Part shown: positions 5,827-13,877 of the stretch, piece by piece
Position numbering within the stretch: the stretch's first letter is position 1
How the letters are laid out: every line of letters starts with the position of its first letter
IMG/VR virus record: IMGVR_UViG_3300040801_001819
Coordinates: 64,001-98,436 of that record
Strand: one strand, 5' to 3'
Length of the DNA: 34,436 nt
Origin: a virus
Position numbers and translations under genes: made by a program
Notes under the pieces: model-generated
Databases searched by the model: none
What the model saw: only the letters and a program-made list of their open reading frames with translations
Told to the model about the DNA's origin: nothing

Positions 5827-7063
5827 TACTGAAGAGAGTAATAGGATAAAATCCGAAATACAATCTCTTGCAGTTCAAATTTCTCAGTCTAATAAACACT
5901 TGTGTTTAGAATGGAGCACAGGCGTGGGCAAATCTCTTGAATCTATAAGGATAATAGAGGATATTTTAAGTACGCGTAGAAATTCACATGGTCTATTAAT
6001 ATGCAAAGAGTCAACCCATTTGAGAAATTGGGAGGATGAGTTTGTGAAGCATAAGAAAAAAACAGTTATGACAAAGGTTTCTATGTTCCTTTATGCTTCT
6101 TTACATAAGCACCAGCATCACTCGACGCATCCAGATTTCATTATACTGGACGAATGCCACGCATTAACGGATAAAAGAGTATCACTTTTGAAAAGCCTAA
6201 TTGGCCCTGTAACAAAGGTGATACTTTTATCTGCTACTATTCCGATGGACAAGAAAGACCTAATAAAAGGTCTCTTAGGAAATGTGTATAACTATAAAAT
6301 ACCATTATTGAAAGCAATTGACTTAGGTTTGTTGCCAACACCCGAACTTGTAGTTCACAAAATGGGTTTAACACCTACGGGTAATCATGAGTTTCAATTC
6401 AAAAAAGCTAGTAAAGGAAAGAAAACTGTCAATTGTAAGTATAGTGATATGTGGAATGTTCAGAAATCATTACCAAAAGGCACTGGTTTACTTGTTAAAT
6501 GTAATGAAATTCAGTATTATGAGTTAATCACTAAGCAAATGAGTTATTATCAAGAGCAATCTCAGACTAATAATTCTTATCAAATACGTCAAGCATGTCG
6601 AAATAAATTCTTAAATTTGGGATCCCAAAGAAAAAAGTTTATTTCTAAAGTAAAAACAGATAAAGCAGCCAGCATTGTTAAACAATTTAGAGGCTCTCAG
6701 AAGAGGTTTATTTGTTTTACTGGTGCAATAGAACAGTCAGTAAAGTTAGGCTCTAAAAGTGCTGTTAATTCCAAGAATACGAAGGAAGATAACCAGAGCT
6801 TAATAGACTGCTTTAATGATGGCTCTTGTAGTGAGCTGTTTGCTGTTAAAATGCTTCGCGAAGGAATAAACTTATCGAATATAGAGAAAGGAATAATTGT
6901 TCAATTGGACAGTACCGTGGGGTCATTCTTTCAAATGTTTGGTAGGTGTTTAAGGCATGAATTTCCAGAGATGCATCTAATTGTGGTGAAAGACACACAA
7001 GACGAGGTGTACTTTGATAATGCAATGCAGGATTTTGATAATAAATACGTAACATATGCTTAG
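5807..7063 (+). CDS. Superfamily 2 DNA helicase
   Basis: 418 residues. Motif I (Walker A) STGVGKS at 37-43; motif II LDECHAL, D115 onward (DECH box); motif III LLSATIP about 138-144; motif VI QMFGRCLRHE near 375. Order and spacing fit an SF2 UvsW/RecG-like translocase that uses ATP to unwind or remodel branched DNA. The start at 5807 lies inside the previous gene's end, fitting the overlapping style; a later Met would lose motif I. It is a plausible branch-migration or replication-restart enzyme in this module. Confidence 0.85.
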   Translation: MKKTRISTEESNRIKSEIQSLAVQISQSNKHLCLEWSTGVGKSLESIRIIEDILSTRRNSHGLLICKESTHLRNWEDEFVKHKKKTVMTKVSMFLYASLHKHQHHSTHPDFIILDECHALTDKRVSLLKSLIGPVTKVILLSATIPMDKKDLIKGLLGNVYNYKIPLLKAIDLGLLPTPELVVHKMGLTPTGNHEFQFKKASKGKKTVNCKYSDMWNVQKSLPKGTGLLVKCNEIQYYELITKQMSYYQEQSQTNNSYQIRQACRNKFLNLGSQRKKFISKVKTDKAASIVKQFRGSQKRFICFTGAIEQSVKLGSKSAVNSKNTKEDNQSLIDCFNDGSCSELFAVKMLREGINLSNIEKGIIVQLDSTVGSFFQMFGRCLRHEFPEMHLIVVKDTQDEVYFDNAMQDFDNKYVTYA

Positions 7064-7306
7064 ATGGTGTCAAAACAAGAGAAAACAAGTAAGAGGTTCG
7101 ATAACATCGAACTCGAGTGGGCAATAAGTTTAATGGAAAAGGAATTTGAGAGAAAATATAGAAATACACCAGACAAAATGGCGAAGTTAATAGCTGAAAA
7201 CTTTGATGTAATATGTACTCCTTCTCAAATATCTGCTTTCTTTGGCTTGATTGAGAATTATGAATTAGAAAGTAAAAAAATAGAAAATTATGAGATGGAA
7301 AAGTAA
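7064..7306 (+). CDS. Small helical protein of unknown function
   Basis: 80 residues, immediately after the helicase stop (TAG then ATG). The central part (KMAKLIAENFDVICTPSQISAFFGLI) looks like a helix-turn-helix, with a Thr-Pro-Ser-Gln-Ile turn before the second helix. A small DNA-binding protein is possible. The end is Glu/Lys/Tyr-rich. Its last codons overlap the broken gene at 7290. Confidence 0.65.
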   Translation: MVSKQEKTSKRFDNIELEWAISLMEKEFERKYRNTPDKMAKLIAENFDVICTPSQISAFFGLIENYELESKKIENYEMEK

Positions 7307-7467
7307 AAAACCAGAATTTGGCAAAAAAAAGTATAGAGAATGTTTTTTTATTATTACCAAAACTTAATGAAAAAACAAAAACATGGCATTGGCTTGAAAT
7401 AGTAAAATTAGAATATACTTGGATAGGTCATAGATGGTCAAGATTTGGTAAATTTATAGATGGATGA
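7290..7467 (+). pseudogene. Small gene interrupted by a frameshift at a poly-A run
   Basis: ATG 7290 opens MRWKSKKPEFGKKK, then an 8-A run (7323-7330) is reached and the frame ends 25 residues in. The +1 frame downstream of the run is protein-like: ENVFLLLPKLNEKTKTWHWL, then EYTWIGHRW...GKFIDG, ending at 7467 and overlapping the next ATG (7460). Joining the two gives a sensible product of about 58 aa. Removing one A restores it. This could be true decay, slippage on the A-run, or a sequencing error in a homopolymer. Confidence 0.6.
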
Positions 7468-8014
7468 AATTAAAATACCAATGACATTACTGAAAGATGT
7501 AGGTTTAACAATCAATGAGTATCTTATACTATACAATCTAGCAAATAATTACTGTATCTCCGAGGAGTTCAGTTATACGCTAGAACAATTGTTAGAATTA
7601 GAGAAAAAGGGTTTTATTAAACTTACATCTGAAGGTGTGTTTATTAGAGACAAGGCTGAAGTATTCTTCTCTGTTAAAAAAGAGAAATTTGAAGATTGGC
7701 TCGACGCTTACCCAACTAATGTTAAAAAGAAGTTTGGAGGCTCAAGAGCATTAAGTCCAGCAGATCCTGATACAATATTAGGTAAAAGATTAAGGGCTAA
7801 ATGGAATAAGATCTTCAAAAAGAATATTGAAGAAGAAGAGAAAGCTATTAAAGTACTTCAGCTACAAGTTAAACAGATGGAAAAATCTGGTGACTTAGAA
7901 TATATGGTTGAAGCAACAAGATGGCTTAATGAAGGTTATCACGAGAAGTACGCGTACTTGCTTGATGAAGAATATACAAGGGGTAGTCGTTATGAAGATG
8001 AAGACTATTTATAA
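7460..8014 (+). CDS. Possible helicase loader / replisome HTH protein
   Basis: 184 residues. Residues about 8-60 (LLKDVGLTINEYLILYNLAN ... LEQLLELEKKGFIKLT) have the layout of a winged helix-turn-helix. Residues 85-120 are basic (KRLRAKWNKIFKKN), and the end (about 140-184) is helical, then acidic. It sits 13 nt before the DnaB/RecA-like ATPase gene. A DnaD/loader-like role is inferred from position and wHTH character only. Confidence 0.55.
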   Translation: MDEIKIPMTLLKDVGLTINEYLILYNLANNYCISEEFSYTLEQLLELEKKGFIKLTSEGVFIRDKAEVFFSVKKEKFEDWLDAYPTNVKKKFGGSRALSPADPDTILGKRLRAKWNKIFKKNIEEEEKAIKVLQLQVKQMEKSGDLEYMVEATRWLNEGYHEKYAYLLDEEYTRGSRYEDEDYL

Positions 8015-8027
8015 ATGAAGGAGATAT

Positions 8028-9227
8028 ATGTTAGATAAGAAAAGTGAAAATAAAGTAAAAGGCAGAGTTGCTGAACTTAGGAAAATTAAACAAGAAAAGG
8101 AGCAAGGCAAAATATTTTGTATTCCTTTTGAAAATTATCCTAAACTTGCAAGTTCTGTGCCTGGTATTGTTCCAGGAATGATTACAATGATTACAGCTGG
8201 TTCTGGCGTGGGTAAAACCCAAGTAGCCAAAGCATTAGCTGTGAGAGAGCCATTAGAATACGCTATAAAGCATGGCATTAAGTTAAAGATATTCTATTTT
8301 GCTTTAGAGGAATCTAAGCAAGAATTTATTGATTCAATGATATGTAACTTCATATCATCCAAGTGTAAGATTAGAGTTGATTTATTAACTCTTCAAGGAT
8401 TCAGACAGCAATCATTAGATGATGCTACTATGGATTTGATAGAATTACACATGGATGAAGTTGAAAAACTACTTGAATCAGTTGAGATAATAGACTCTGT
8501 TTATAATCCAACAGGAATCTACAAGTATTGTAGAGATTACGCAGATAAAAATGGACAACATGTATTTGAAGATAGAGAATTTATTAAGAAGCATAAAGAT
8601 GGTAGCACTAGCACTGAAACAGTGAAAGTATATTCTCATTATGTTCCTAATGATCCTAACCAGGTAAATATAGTTGTCGTTGATCATATGAGTTTATTAA
8701 CTCCGGAAAAGAATAAAGAAACCGGTAGTACAATGACTCAACACCAGACCATGGCAAAATGGAGTACTGATTATGCTCTAAAGCAGATCACTAAGCACTG
8801 GAACTGGGCTGTTGTCAATGTTATACAACAAGAACAATCAGGAGAGAGAGAACAATTCACTAATAAAGGTGAAAGTATTCAGAAGAAAACTGAACCCTCA
8901 CTGGCAGGATTTGCAAATAACAAAGAGATACAGCGAGATGCTAAAGTAATAATAGGTGTTTATTCACCTGATAGATATGGATTTGATGATTATCATGCAT
9001 ATGATATACGGAGATTTAGAGATACCTTCAGAGCAATAGTTATTCTGAAGAATAGATTTGGACCTCCTAATAAATATCATCACTTCCTATTTGATGGTGC
9101 AACAAACAGATTTGTTGAATTACCTGCTCCTAATGAGACTCAAGCTTTAATTAAGTTTGAAACAACAGCAGATAATTTACTTGGCAGAACTGGAGCACCT
9201 AAACCTAAAAAGAATTTTGGAATATGA
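8028..9227 (+). CDS. DnaB/RecA-type replicative ATPase (helicase)
   Basis: 399 residues. Walker A GSGVGKT is at about 58-64, preceded by VPGIVPGMITMITA, the usual 'G..G....I.A..G.GKT' lead of the DnaB/KaiC fold. Walker B VNIVVVDHMSLL is at about 213-224. A DnaB-like Gln/Asn-rich switch segment (WAVVNVIQQEQ) and an ILKNRFGPP segment follow; both positions match the C-terminal DnaB domain. No N-terminal DnaB domain is visible, as in several phage helicases. It begins MLDKKSENK (tagged N-terminus). The upstream gggaaggagata-type context has a weak AAGGAG at 8017-8022. Confidence 0.8.
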   Translation: MLDKKSENKVKGRVAELRKIKQEKEQGKIFCIPFENYPKLASSVPGIVPGMITMITAGSGVGKTQVAKALAVREPLEYAIKHGIKLKIFYFALEESKQEFIDSMICNFISSKCKIRVDLLTLQGFRQQSLDDATMDLIELHMDEVEKLLESVEIIDSVYNPTGIYKYCRDYADKNGQHVFEDREFIKKHKDGSTSTETVKVYSHYVPNDPNQVNIVVVDHMSLLTPEKNKETGSTMTQHQTMAKWSTDYALKQITKHWNWAVVNVIQQEQSGEREQFTNKGESIQKKTEPSLAGFANNKEIQRDAKVIIGVYSPDRYGFDDYHAYDIRRFRDTFRAIVILKNRFGPPNKYHHFLFDGATNRFVELPAPNETQALIKFETTADNLLGRTGAPKPKKNFGI

Positions 9228-9487
9228 GTTTATTAGATGGTAAAAGAAAACCAGAAGGTTACGGAAATCCTGAAATGTTCACTATATCTGATGATCTAGA
9301 TGACATGAGAATAAGAAGAGATTCTGTTGTGTGTTATAGATGTCTTTATGATGATAAGAAAAAGGAGTATGTAATCACTCTTTATCTCGATAGTGGAAAG
9401 GAGTGGGGATATACCACTGACAAGGAAGCTGTCGCTAAAAGGTTTATGGAAAAATTAGATAAATTGTTTAATGTAAAAATAATATGA
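9224..9487 (+). CDS. Small protein of unknown function
   Basis: 87 residues beginning MSLLDGKRKPEG (tagged N-terminus). The middle (CYRCLYDDKKKEYVITLYLD) includes a CxxC pair and beta-strand-like segments. It overlaps both neighbours by 4 nt (ATGA). No recognised domain. Linked by position to the helicase and ligase operon. Confidence 0.7.
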   Translation: MSLLDGKRKPEGYGNPEMFTISDDLDDMRIRRDSVVCYRCLYDDKKKEYVITLYLDSGKEWGYTTDKEAVAKRFMEKLDKLFNVKII

Positions 9488-9909
9488 GTGAAAAAAGTTA
9501 TGTAGGCATAGCTTACAGAGTATGCCCAATCACAGGAGAAGAGTGGGAACCTGGTGAAATCCTTATGGACAGAACCATGAAAGATACTTTTGAAAAGAAA
9601 ACTATAATTGGTTATGGTTTTGCTCCATCAGTTCAAGAACAAATAGATAAGGGCTACATTGCTCTTGTTGAAATTGATTCTGAAAAATCTGAAACGCCTG
9701 GTTTCTCTTTAAAAAGAGGTGGTGCTAAAATGGGTGTAAGTGACGCTTACAAAACTGGAAGAGTAGCTTACATGAGAGATGTGGTAGCACAAGATATTTT
9801 GAATATTCCAATTGGAACTGAAATGGGATATATTGACATTGAAACTTTTAATTATTTAGAGAAATTAAAACAGGAGGTTGAAGATGATAGAATTGAAAAA
9901 AAAAGATAA
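9484..9909 (+). CDS. Conserved phage protein of unknown function (VCPITGEEW type)
   Basis: 141 residues. The opening GIAYRVCPITGEEWEPGEIL, then GYIALVEIDSEKSE and a late 'TGRVAYMRDVV' segment, resemble an uncharacterised family frequent in phages of many hosts, which pairs 'CP.TG..H..G.IL' with 'G.IALVE.D..KS'. The conserved Cys/Glu pattern might bind metal, but only one Cys is visible here. It overlaps the previous gene by 4 nt and the next by 26 nt. Confidence 0.7.
   Translation: MSEKSYVGIAYRVCPITGEEWEPGEILMDRTMKDTFEKKTIIGYGFAPSVQEQIDKGYIALVEIDSEKSETPGFSLKRGGAKMGVSDAYKTGRVAYMRDVVAQDILNIPIGTEMGYIDIETFNYLEKLKQEVEDDRIEKKR
9872..9877 (+). promoter_or_regulatory. Strong Shine-Dalgarno sequence (aggagg)
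   Basis: aggagg sits inside the coding end of the preceding gene, 6 nt before ATG 9884. Most genes here have A/T-rich leaders without this motif, so this one decides the start at 9884. Confidence 0.5.
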
Positions 9910-10111
9910 GAAGGAAGTTGAAGAACCATTAATAATATGGGTTTGTGAAGACTGCGGATCTGATGATGTTGAAGAAAAAATGTGGGTTAATTCAAACACA
10001 CAGGATATAACAGGTAGTTGTGGTGATGATGAAAATAGTTATTGCAATGATTGTCAAGCACACACCGGATTGATCCCAGAAGATGAATTTATAGAAAACG
10101 AAGAAGATTAA
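9884..10111 (+). CDS. Small acidic zinc-ribbon-like protein
   Basis: 75 residues. CEDCGSDDVE and, 40 residues later, YCNDCQAHTG give two CxxC pairs suitable for one zinc ion. The tail is very acidic. The ATG at 9884 is preceded by a full Shine-Dalgarno, aggagg at 9872-9877 with a 6-nt spacer, which is rare in this window; an upstream TTG (9878) is a less likely start. It may bind nucleic acid or protein; function unknown. Confidence 0.7.
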   Translation: MIELKKKDKKEVEEPLIIWVCEDCGSDDVEEKMWVNSNTQDITGSCGDDENSYCNDCQAHTGLIPEDEFIENEED

Positions 10112-10112
10112 T

Positions 10113-11234
10113 ATGTTAGTAAAAAAAGAAGCCAAACACTATGAGCTTTATAAGAAAGATAGTAAAGGCAAGATAAGATACCTAATAATAGACGCTGAGG
10201 ACAATAAAGTTACTCAAAGAAGTGGAATTGTAGGAGGAGCAGAAGTACAGAATGATAGTTATTGTAAAGGCAAAAATATTGGTAGAGCAAATGAAACATC
10301 ACCTGTACAGCAAGCTAAGCTTGTTGCTAAAGCTAAGTACGATAAGAAGCTTAAAGAAGGCTACTTTAAAACTAAAGCTGAAGCAGAAAATAATGAAGTG
10401 ATACTCCCTATGCTTGCAAAAGTATACGGAAAAGAAAGTGATAAAATAGAATGGGTAGAAGGTAATGTTTACGTTCAGCCTAAATATGACGGAATGAGAT
10501 GTCTTGCAATCATGAAAGATGGCGAAATAACTTTTATGTCTAGATCTGGAAATGAAATAACAACTATGGATCATATTAAGACAGAATTAATGTCATTGTA
10601 TAAAGAAGGAGTTATTTTAGATGGTGAGCTATACGCTCATCGTTTAAGTTTTCAAGAGAACATGCGCTTATGCAAAAAATATAGAAAAGGTCAAACAGAA
10701 CAAGTTAAATACGTAACGTATGATACTGTTCAAGATTTACCATTTGCATTAAGGTTTGATACTCTTACGGAGCTTGGATTAGATTCATTAACTCATACTC
10801 AAATATCTCCAACGTTTTTGGTTGACAATGAGGAAGAAGTAATGAGATATCATTCAGAATTCTTAGACGTAGGATTCGAAGGAACAATGGTTAGAGTTAA
10901 TACTGAGGAAGGATATAAATGTAATGGCAGAAGCAGTAACTTGCTTAAGCTTAAAGAATTCTTTGATTTAGCATTACCTTTAATGGGAGTTGAGCCTTCA
11001 GAGAAAGTACCAGGGCATGGTAAACCATATTTCTCTTGGCCAGGAGCAACAGGACACAGACTTGGTAATGATATCATGGGTTGTGGACTAGCTTTAGACC
11101 ATAGAATGAGAGAAGATATTTTAAAGAATCAAGATAAATACATAGGTAAAACTTGTGAGCTTAGATTCTTTGAATACTCTGACACAGGTGTACCTAGGTT
11201 TCCTGTAATGCATGGATTTAGATTAGATAAATAA
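10113..11234 (+). CDS. ATP-dependent DNA ligase with WGR-like N-terminal domain
   Basis: 373 residues. The adenylation motif I is PKYDGM with the nucleophile Lys at about 124. Motif III is ILDGELYAH, motif IV is FEGTMVR and motif V is LLKLKEF near 290. Residues 1-85 (YELYKKD..., SGIVGGAEVQ, KGKNIGRAN, KYDKKLKEGYF) resemble a WGR domain, which precedes the ligase core in a group of phage enzymes. It seals nicks in phage DNA using ATP. It begins MLVKKEAK (tagged N-terminus). No separate OB-fold is obvious, but residues 290-373 may contain a short one. Confidence 0.9.
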   Translation: MLVKKEAKHYELYKKDSKGKIRYLIIDAEDNKVTQRSGIVGGAEVQNDSYCKGKNIGRANETSPVQQAKLVAKAKYDKKLKEGYFKTKAEAENNEVILPMLAKVYGKESDKIEWVEGNVYVQPKYDGMRCLAIMKDGEITFMSRSGNEITTMDHIKTELMSLYKEGVILDGELYAHRLSFQENMRLCKKYRKGQTEQVKYVTYDTVQDLPFALRFDTLTELGLDSLTHTQISPTFLVDNEEEVMRYHSEFLDVGFEGTMVRVNTEEGYKCNGRSSNLLKLKEFFDLALPLMGVEPSEKVPGHGKPYFSWPGATGHRLGNDIMGCGLALDHRMREDILKNQDKYIGKTCELRFFEYSDTGVPRFPVMHGFRLDK

Positions 11235-11249
11235 GTAAAACAAATAAAA

Positions 11250-11555
11250 ATGAATTATAAAATAATAACAGAAAGAGAAGTAATCACAAAAGAGGTTACA
11301 GAAGTAGATGTAACTTTATTAGGCTACATTGGTCACAAATTACTTGAGCAAAGAAAGAAAGCTGATATTAACATAGAGCAACTGATAAGAAGATTAGCTA
11401 ACAATGGTGTTAACATTTCTTCTACAACGGTTTCTAGAATTGAAAAAGGCATTTGTTTTTTAAAGGTAAAAGACTTAGCTCAATTATGTAAGTTATACGG
11501 AATTAGCATAATTGATACTTTGCCTACTGAGAAATCAATTGCTGTTGCTGAGTAA
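11250..11555 (+). CDS. XRE-family helix-turn-helix regulator
   Basis: 101 residues. Residues about 30-90 (LLEQRKKADINIEQLIRRLA ... SSTTVSRIEKGICFLKVKDL) fit the Cro/C1-type HTH: helix 2/3 with the invariant 'V-S-R-I-E-K-G' in the recognition helix. The N-terminal 25 residues are an extension. Overlaps the following gene by 1 nt. It may repress a phage or host promoter; no operator is visible nearby. Confidence 0.75.
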   Translation: MNYKIITEREVITKEVTEVDVTLLGYIGHKLLEQRKKADINIEQLIRRLANNGVNISSTTVSRIEKGICFLKVKDLAQLCKLYGISIIDTLPTEKSIAVAE

Positions 11556-11890
11556 TGGCAGGAGACAGATATAATACAGGCAAACTTAAATGGAGCTTAG
11601 TTTCATGGAAGGCTTTAGATCCAATGGTTCGTGTGTTAATGTTTGGTGCCGAAAAATATGACGATCATAATTGGAAAGGAGGGCTCAAGTATACAGAAGT
11701 ATGTGAAAGTCTTCAAAGGCATATGAATTCATTCATAGACGGCGAAGATAATGATCAAGAAAGTAAACTTTCACATGTTGGTCATATATTATGTAACGCA
11801 ATGTTCCTCTCTTATATGTTCCTTTTCCGGAAGGACATGGATGATAGGTACATTGATAAAAACTTAAAAAATGACAGGTTGTACAAGTAG
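11555..11890 (+). CDS. dATP/dGTP diphosphohydrolase-like protein
   Basis: 111 residues, all helix-rich. GDRYNTGKLKW, MFGAEKYDDHNWKGGL, LQRHMNSFIDGEDNDQES and SHVGHILCNAMFL are the conserved blocks of the phage dATP/dGTP diphosphohydrolase N-terminal family (MazG-like fold). Asp/Glu/His in these blocks would hold metal. The family hydrolyses dNTPs and is sometimes linked to base-modified genomes, but no PurZ-like gene is seen here. Overlaps the next gene by 20 nt. Confidence 0.75.
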   Translation: MAGDRYNTGKLKWSLVSWKALDPMVRVLMFGAEKYDDHNWKGGLKYTEVCESLQRHMNSFIDGEDNDQESKLSHVGHILCNAMFLSYMFLFRKDMDDRYIDKNLKNDRLYK

Positions 11891-12356
11891 TGACTTTATA
11901 GCATGGGTCAAAGGGTTAAGAATTCCTCAAACATTGACTGATAGTTTAAGACAAAAAATAGCAGATGAATTTGAAGCTATTCAAGATTACCCAGAACATA
12001 TATTGGCAATTGATTTTGATCTAACTATGTGTATGAGTAAATATCCTGCTTTAGGACCAATGCGTAAAGATGCTGCTAAAATTATTAGAGCTTTACACGC
12101 AGAAGGATTTGGAATAGTAATTAATACTTGCAGGGAAGGACACGCCTTATCTGATGCAATGCATTGGCTAAAAGATAATGGAATTCCTTATCATTATATT
12201 AATTGTAATTTTCCTCATCTAATTGAGAGATATGGAGCTGATTGTCGTAAGATTTCAGCAGACATGTATATTGATGACAAAGGAGTAGATCCTCTTCCAG
12301 AATGGCAAGAAATCTATGACAAAATACATGAAAAATTCAGGTCAAAGTCATCATAA
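11871..12356 (+). CDS. HAD-superfamily phosphatase-like protein
   Basis: 161 residues. The HAD motif I is AIDFDLTMC with D48, D50 and T52; the late acidic pair is MYIDDKGVD near 138. The cap-like segment around 90-130 is short. It may be a 5'-nucleotidase or a 3'-phosphatase acting on nucleic-acid ends or nucleotides. Overlap with the diphosphohydrolase supports a joint role in nucleotide metabolism (inference). Confidence 0.8.
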   Translation: MTGCTSSDFIAWVKGLRIPQTLTDSLRQKIADEFEAIQDYPEHILAIDFDLTMCMSKYPALGPMRKDAAKIIRALHAEGFGIVINTCREGHALSDAMHWLKDNGIPYHYINCNFPHLIERYGADCRKISADMYIDDKGVDPLPEWQEIYDKIHEKFRSKSS

Positions 12357-12390
12357 AAAAAGGATTATAAATTAGGATAATACATTTAAA

Positions 12391-12708
12391 ATGAGTATAT
12401 TGCAGAAGAAAAAGATAGATATTCCAGAGCCAAAAGATTATGATTTTTCCAACACAGATAACGATATAAAATCGTGTGGATTAGAGCATAAAACTTTTGG
12501 AGAAAGGAATAAAAGTCTGTTTAATGACTTTATTGTTGACGCAAGTAAGCAGAATGTAGTTGCATTATTATGTGATAGAATGGAAAGAAGCTTCTCTAAG
12601 AGAGAGTTGGCATTTCTATTAGCAAAAAATACACTGATGGAACACGTGAAGCAAGAACAAGCTAAAGCAAAAGAGTCTAAGGAGCCAGACACAAAGGCTG
12701 CTCCTTGA
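12391..12708 (+). CDS. Unknown protein, N-terminal QKKK tag
   Basis: 105 residues beginning MSILQKKKIDIPEPKDY. The middle (KQNVVALLCDRMERSFSKRE, LAFLLAKNTL) is helical, the C-terminus Lys/Glu/Ala-rich and likely disordered (ends EPDTKAAP). Not recognised. It lies 38 nt upstream of the Sak4-like gene and may be co-transcribed with it. Confidence 0.65.
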   Translation: MSILQKKKIDIPEPKDYDFSNTDNDIKSCGLEHKTFGERNKSLFNDFIVDASKQNVVALLCDRMERSFSKRELAFLLAKNTLMEHVKQEQAKAKESKEPDTKAAP

Positions 12709-12746
12709 GTGAAAATAATTAGTAACAAACAAAAAGAAGGAAGTAA

Positions 12747-13076
12747 ATGATTTTACCAATGAAGAGGAGGTACAGCACAAAAAAAGATCCAAACCGTATG
12801 TTAATATTTGGAGCACCTAAAACAGGCAAGACAACAGTCTTAGCTAATTTAGATAATTGCTTAATAGTAGATATGGAAGAGGGATCTGATTATGTTGATG
12901 CCATGGTAGTTAAGATTAACAACTTAACTCAATTCAAAGACTTAATGAAGTCTTTAGATGACGCATTAAAAGCTAATGATGGAAAAGTTCCGTACAAGTT
13001 TATTGCGTTAGATACATTAACTGCATTAGAAGAGATGTCTTTGCCTTTAGCAAAGCAACTTTATATGCAAACGCCT
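12747..13076 (+). CDS. Sak4-like RecA-fold ATPase, exon 1 (residues 1-110)
   Basis: Exon 1 runs from ATG 12747 to the 5' splice site at 13076/13077 (codon 110, Pro). Walker A GAPKTGKTT is at about 22-30 and Walker B FIALDTLTAL at about 86-95. This fold is used by phage single-strand annealing/RecA-like ATPases (Sak4) and related AAA_24 proteins. Read without splicing it would continue for 22 residues of intron-encoded sequence and stop at 13145. Joined to exon 2 it gives a 246-residue protein of the expected length. Starts MILPMKRRYSTKKDP. Confidence 0.75.
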
Positions 13077-13877
13077 AAACAAAATGGGCCCTATACAAGT
13101 AATTGTATTAGGATAATTTCTTTAATTGCTGGAAAATCCTTATGAAAGGACAATCAGCAGCCAAGCATATTTTAGATAAAATAGGCAAAACATATAATAA
13201 TATTAAAATACTTTCAATTAATGATAGAATTAAAGGTAGAATATACTATAATATTAAATGCCTTAATTGTGGAAAAGAGTCAATTATGAGAAGTGATAGA
13301 TTTACTGGAACACAAAAATTAAAAACATGTAAGCATTGTCGTCAAGATGAGGCTATCAAAACATCGAAAAATAAAGCAACACATTTAACAGTGTATAATG
13401 CTTTATATTATTCATATAGAAATAATGCAATAAATAGAGGTTTTGAATTTAAACTAAAAAAAGAAGAATTTATAAATATAACAAGTAAAAATTGTTATTA
13501 TTGTAATTCCGAACCAATTGAAACAAAAGCATCAATAAATTACAATAAAACAAAAAAAAACATGTTTTAGTTAATGGTATTGATAGAAAGGACAATTCAA
13601 TTGGATATACCAAAAAAAATTCAGTACCATGTTGCACTAAATGCAATATGATGAAAAAGAATTTGGGTGAAAATGAGTTTATAGATCATGTTTATAAAAT
13701 ATCTAAATATATGAAGGTTCAACGACTAGAGCATTTTGCTCGTACACTACAAGCAAATGGTAGTGGAAATGGGAAACATCCTGAGACGGATGAAGATATA
13801 GTCTAGTCTGTATAGTAATATACAGCAGTTCATAAGAGAACGAATCATTTAGTTGCGCGAATGATTGAATATTAACG
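13077..13877 (+). other. Group I intron (801 nt) in the Sak4-like gene
   Basis: The upstream exon ends in U (13076), the intron in G (13877). P1: exon gcct (13073-13076) pairs with intron gggc (13086-13089), including the U-G wobble at the splice site. P7: gacta (13724-13728) pairs with tagtc (13799-13803) within the conserved gaagatatagtc segment, and gttcaacgactag (13717-13729) is a recognisable group I core block. Removing 13077-13877 joins residues QTP to MGANFQ in frame. An HNH gene lies inside. Confidence 0.8.
13142..13806 (+). pseudogene. Intron-encoded HNH homing endonuclease, frameshifted
   Basis: ATG 13142 gives 142 residues: N-terminal Zn-like CxxC pairs (CLNCGKE, CKHCRQD), then KNCYYCNSEPIE (HNH start). 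The frame stops just after nine A residues (13552-13560). One extra A would open a frame reading LVNGIDRKDNSIGY...PCCTKCNMMKKNLGE, the HNH core with the conserved Asn-Gly-Ile-Asp-Arg, and run to 13806. As written, the catalytic core is lost. Either it is dead, or the 9-A tract is miscounted or slips. Confidence 0.7.

Noticed and set aside
13142-13570. Complete 142-aa HNH gene
   Set aside because: The catalytic HNH core lies in another frame beyond the nine-A run, so the frame as written lacks it.
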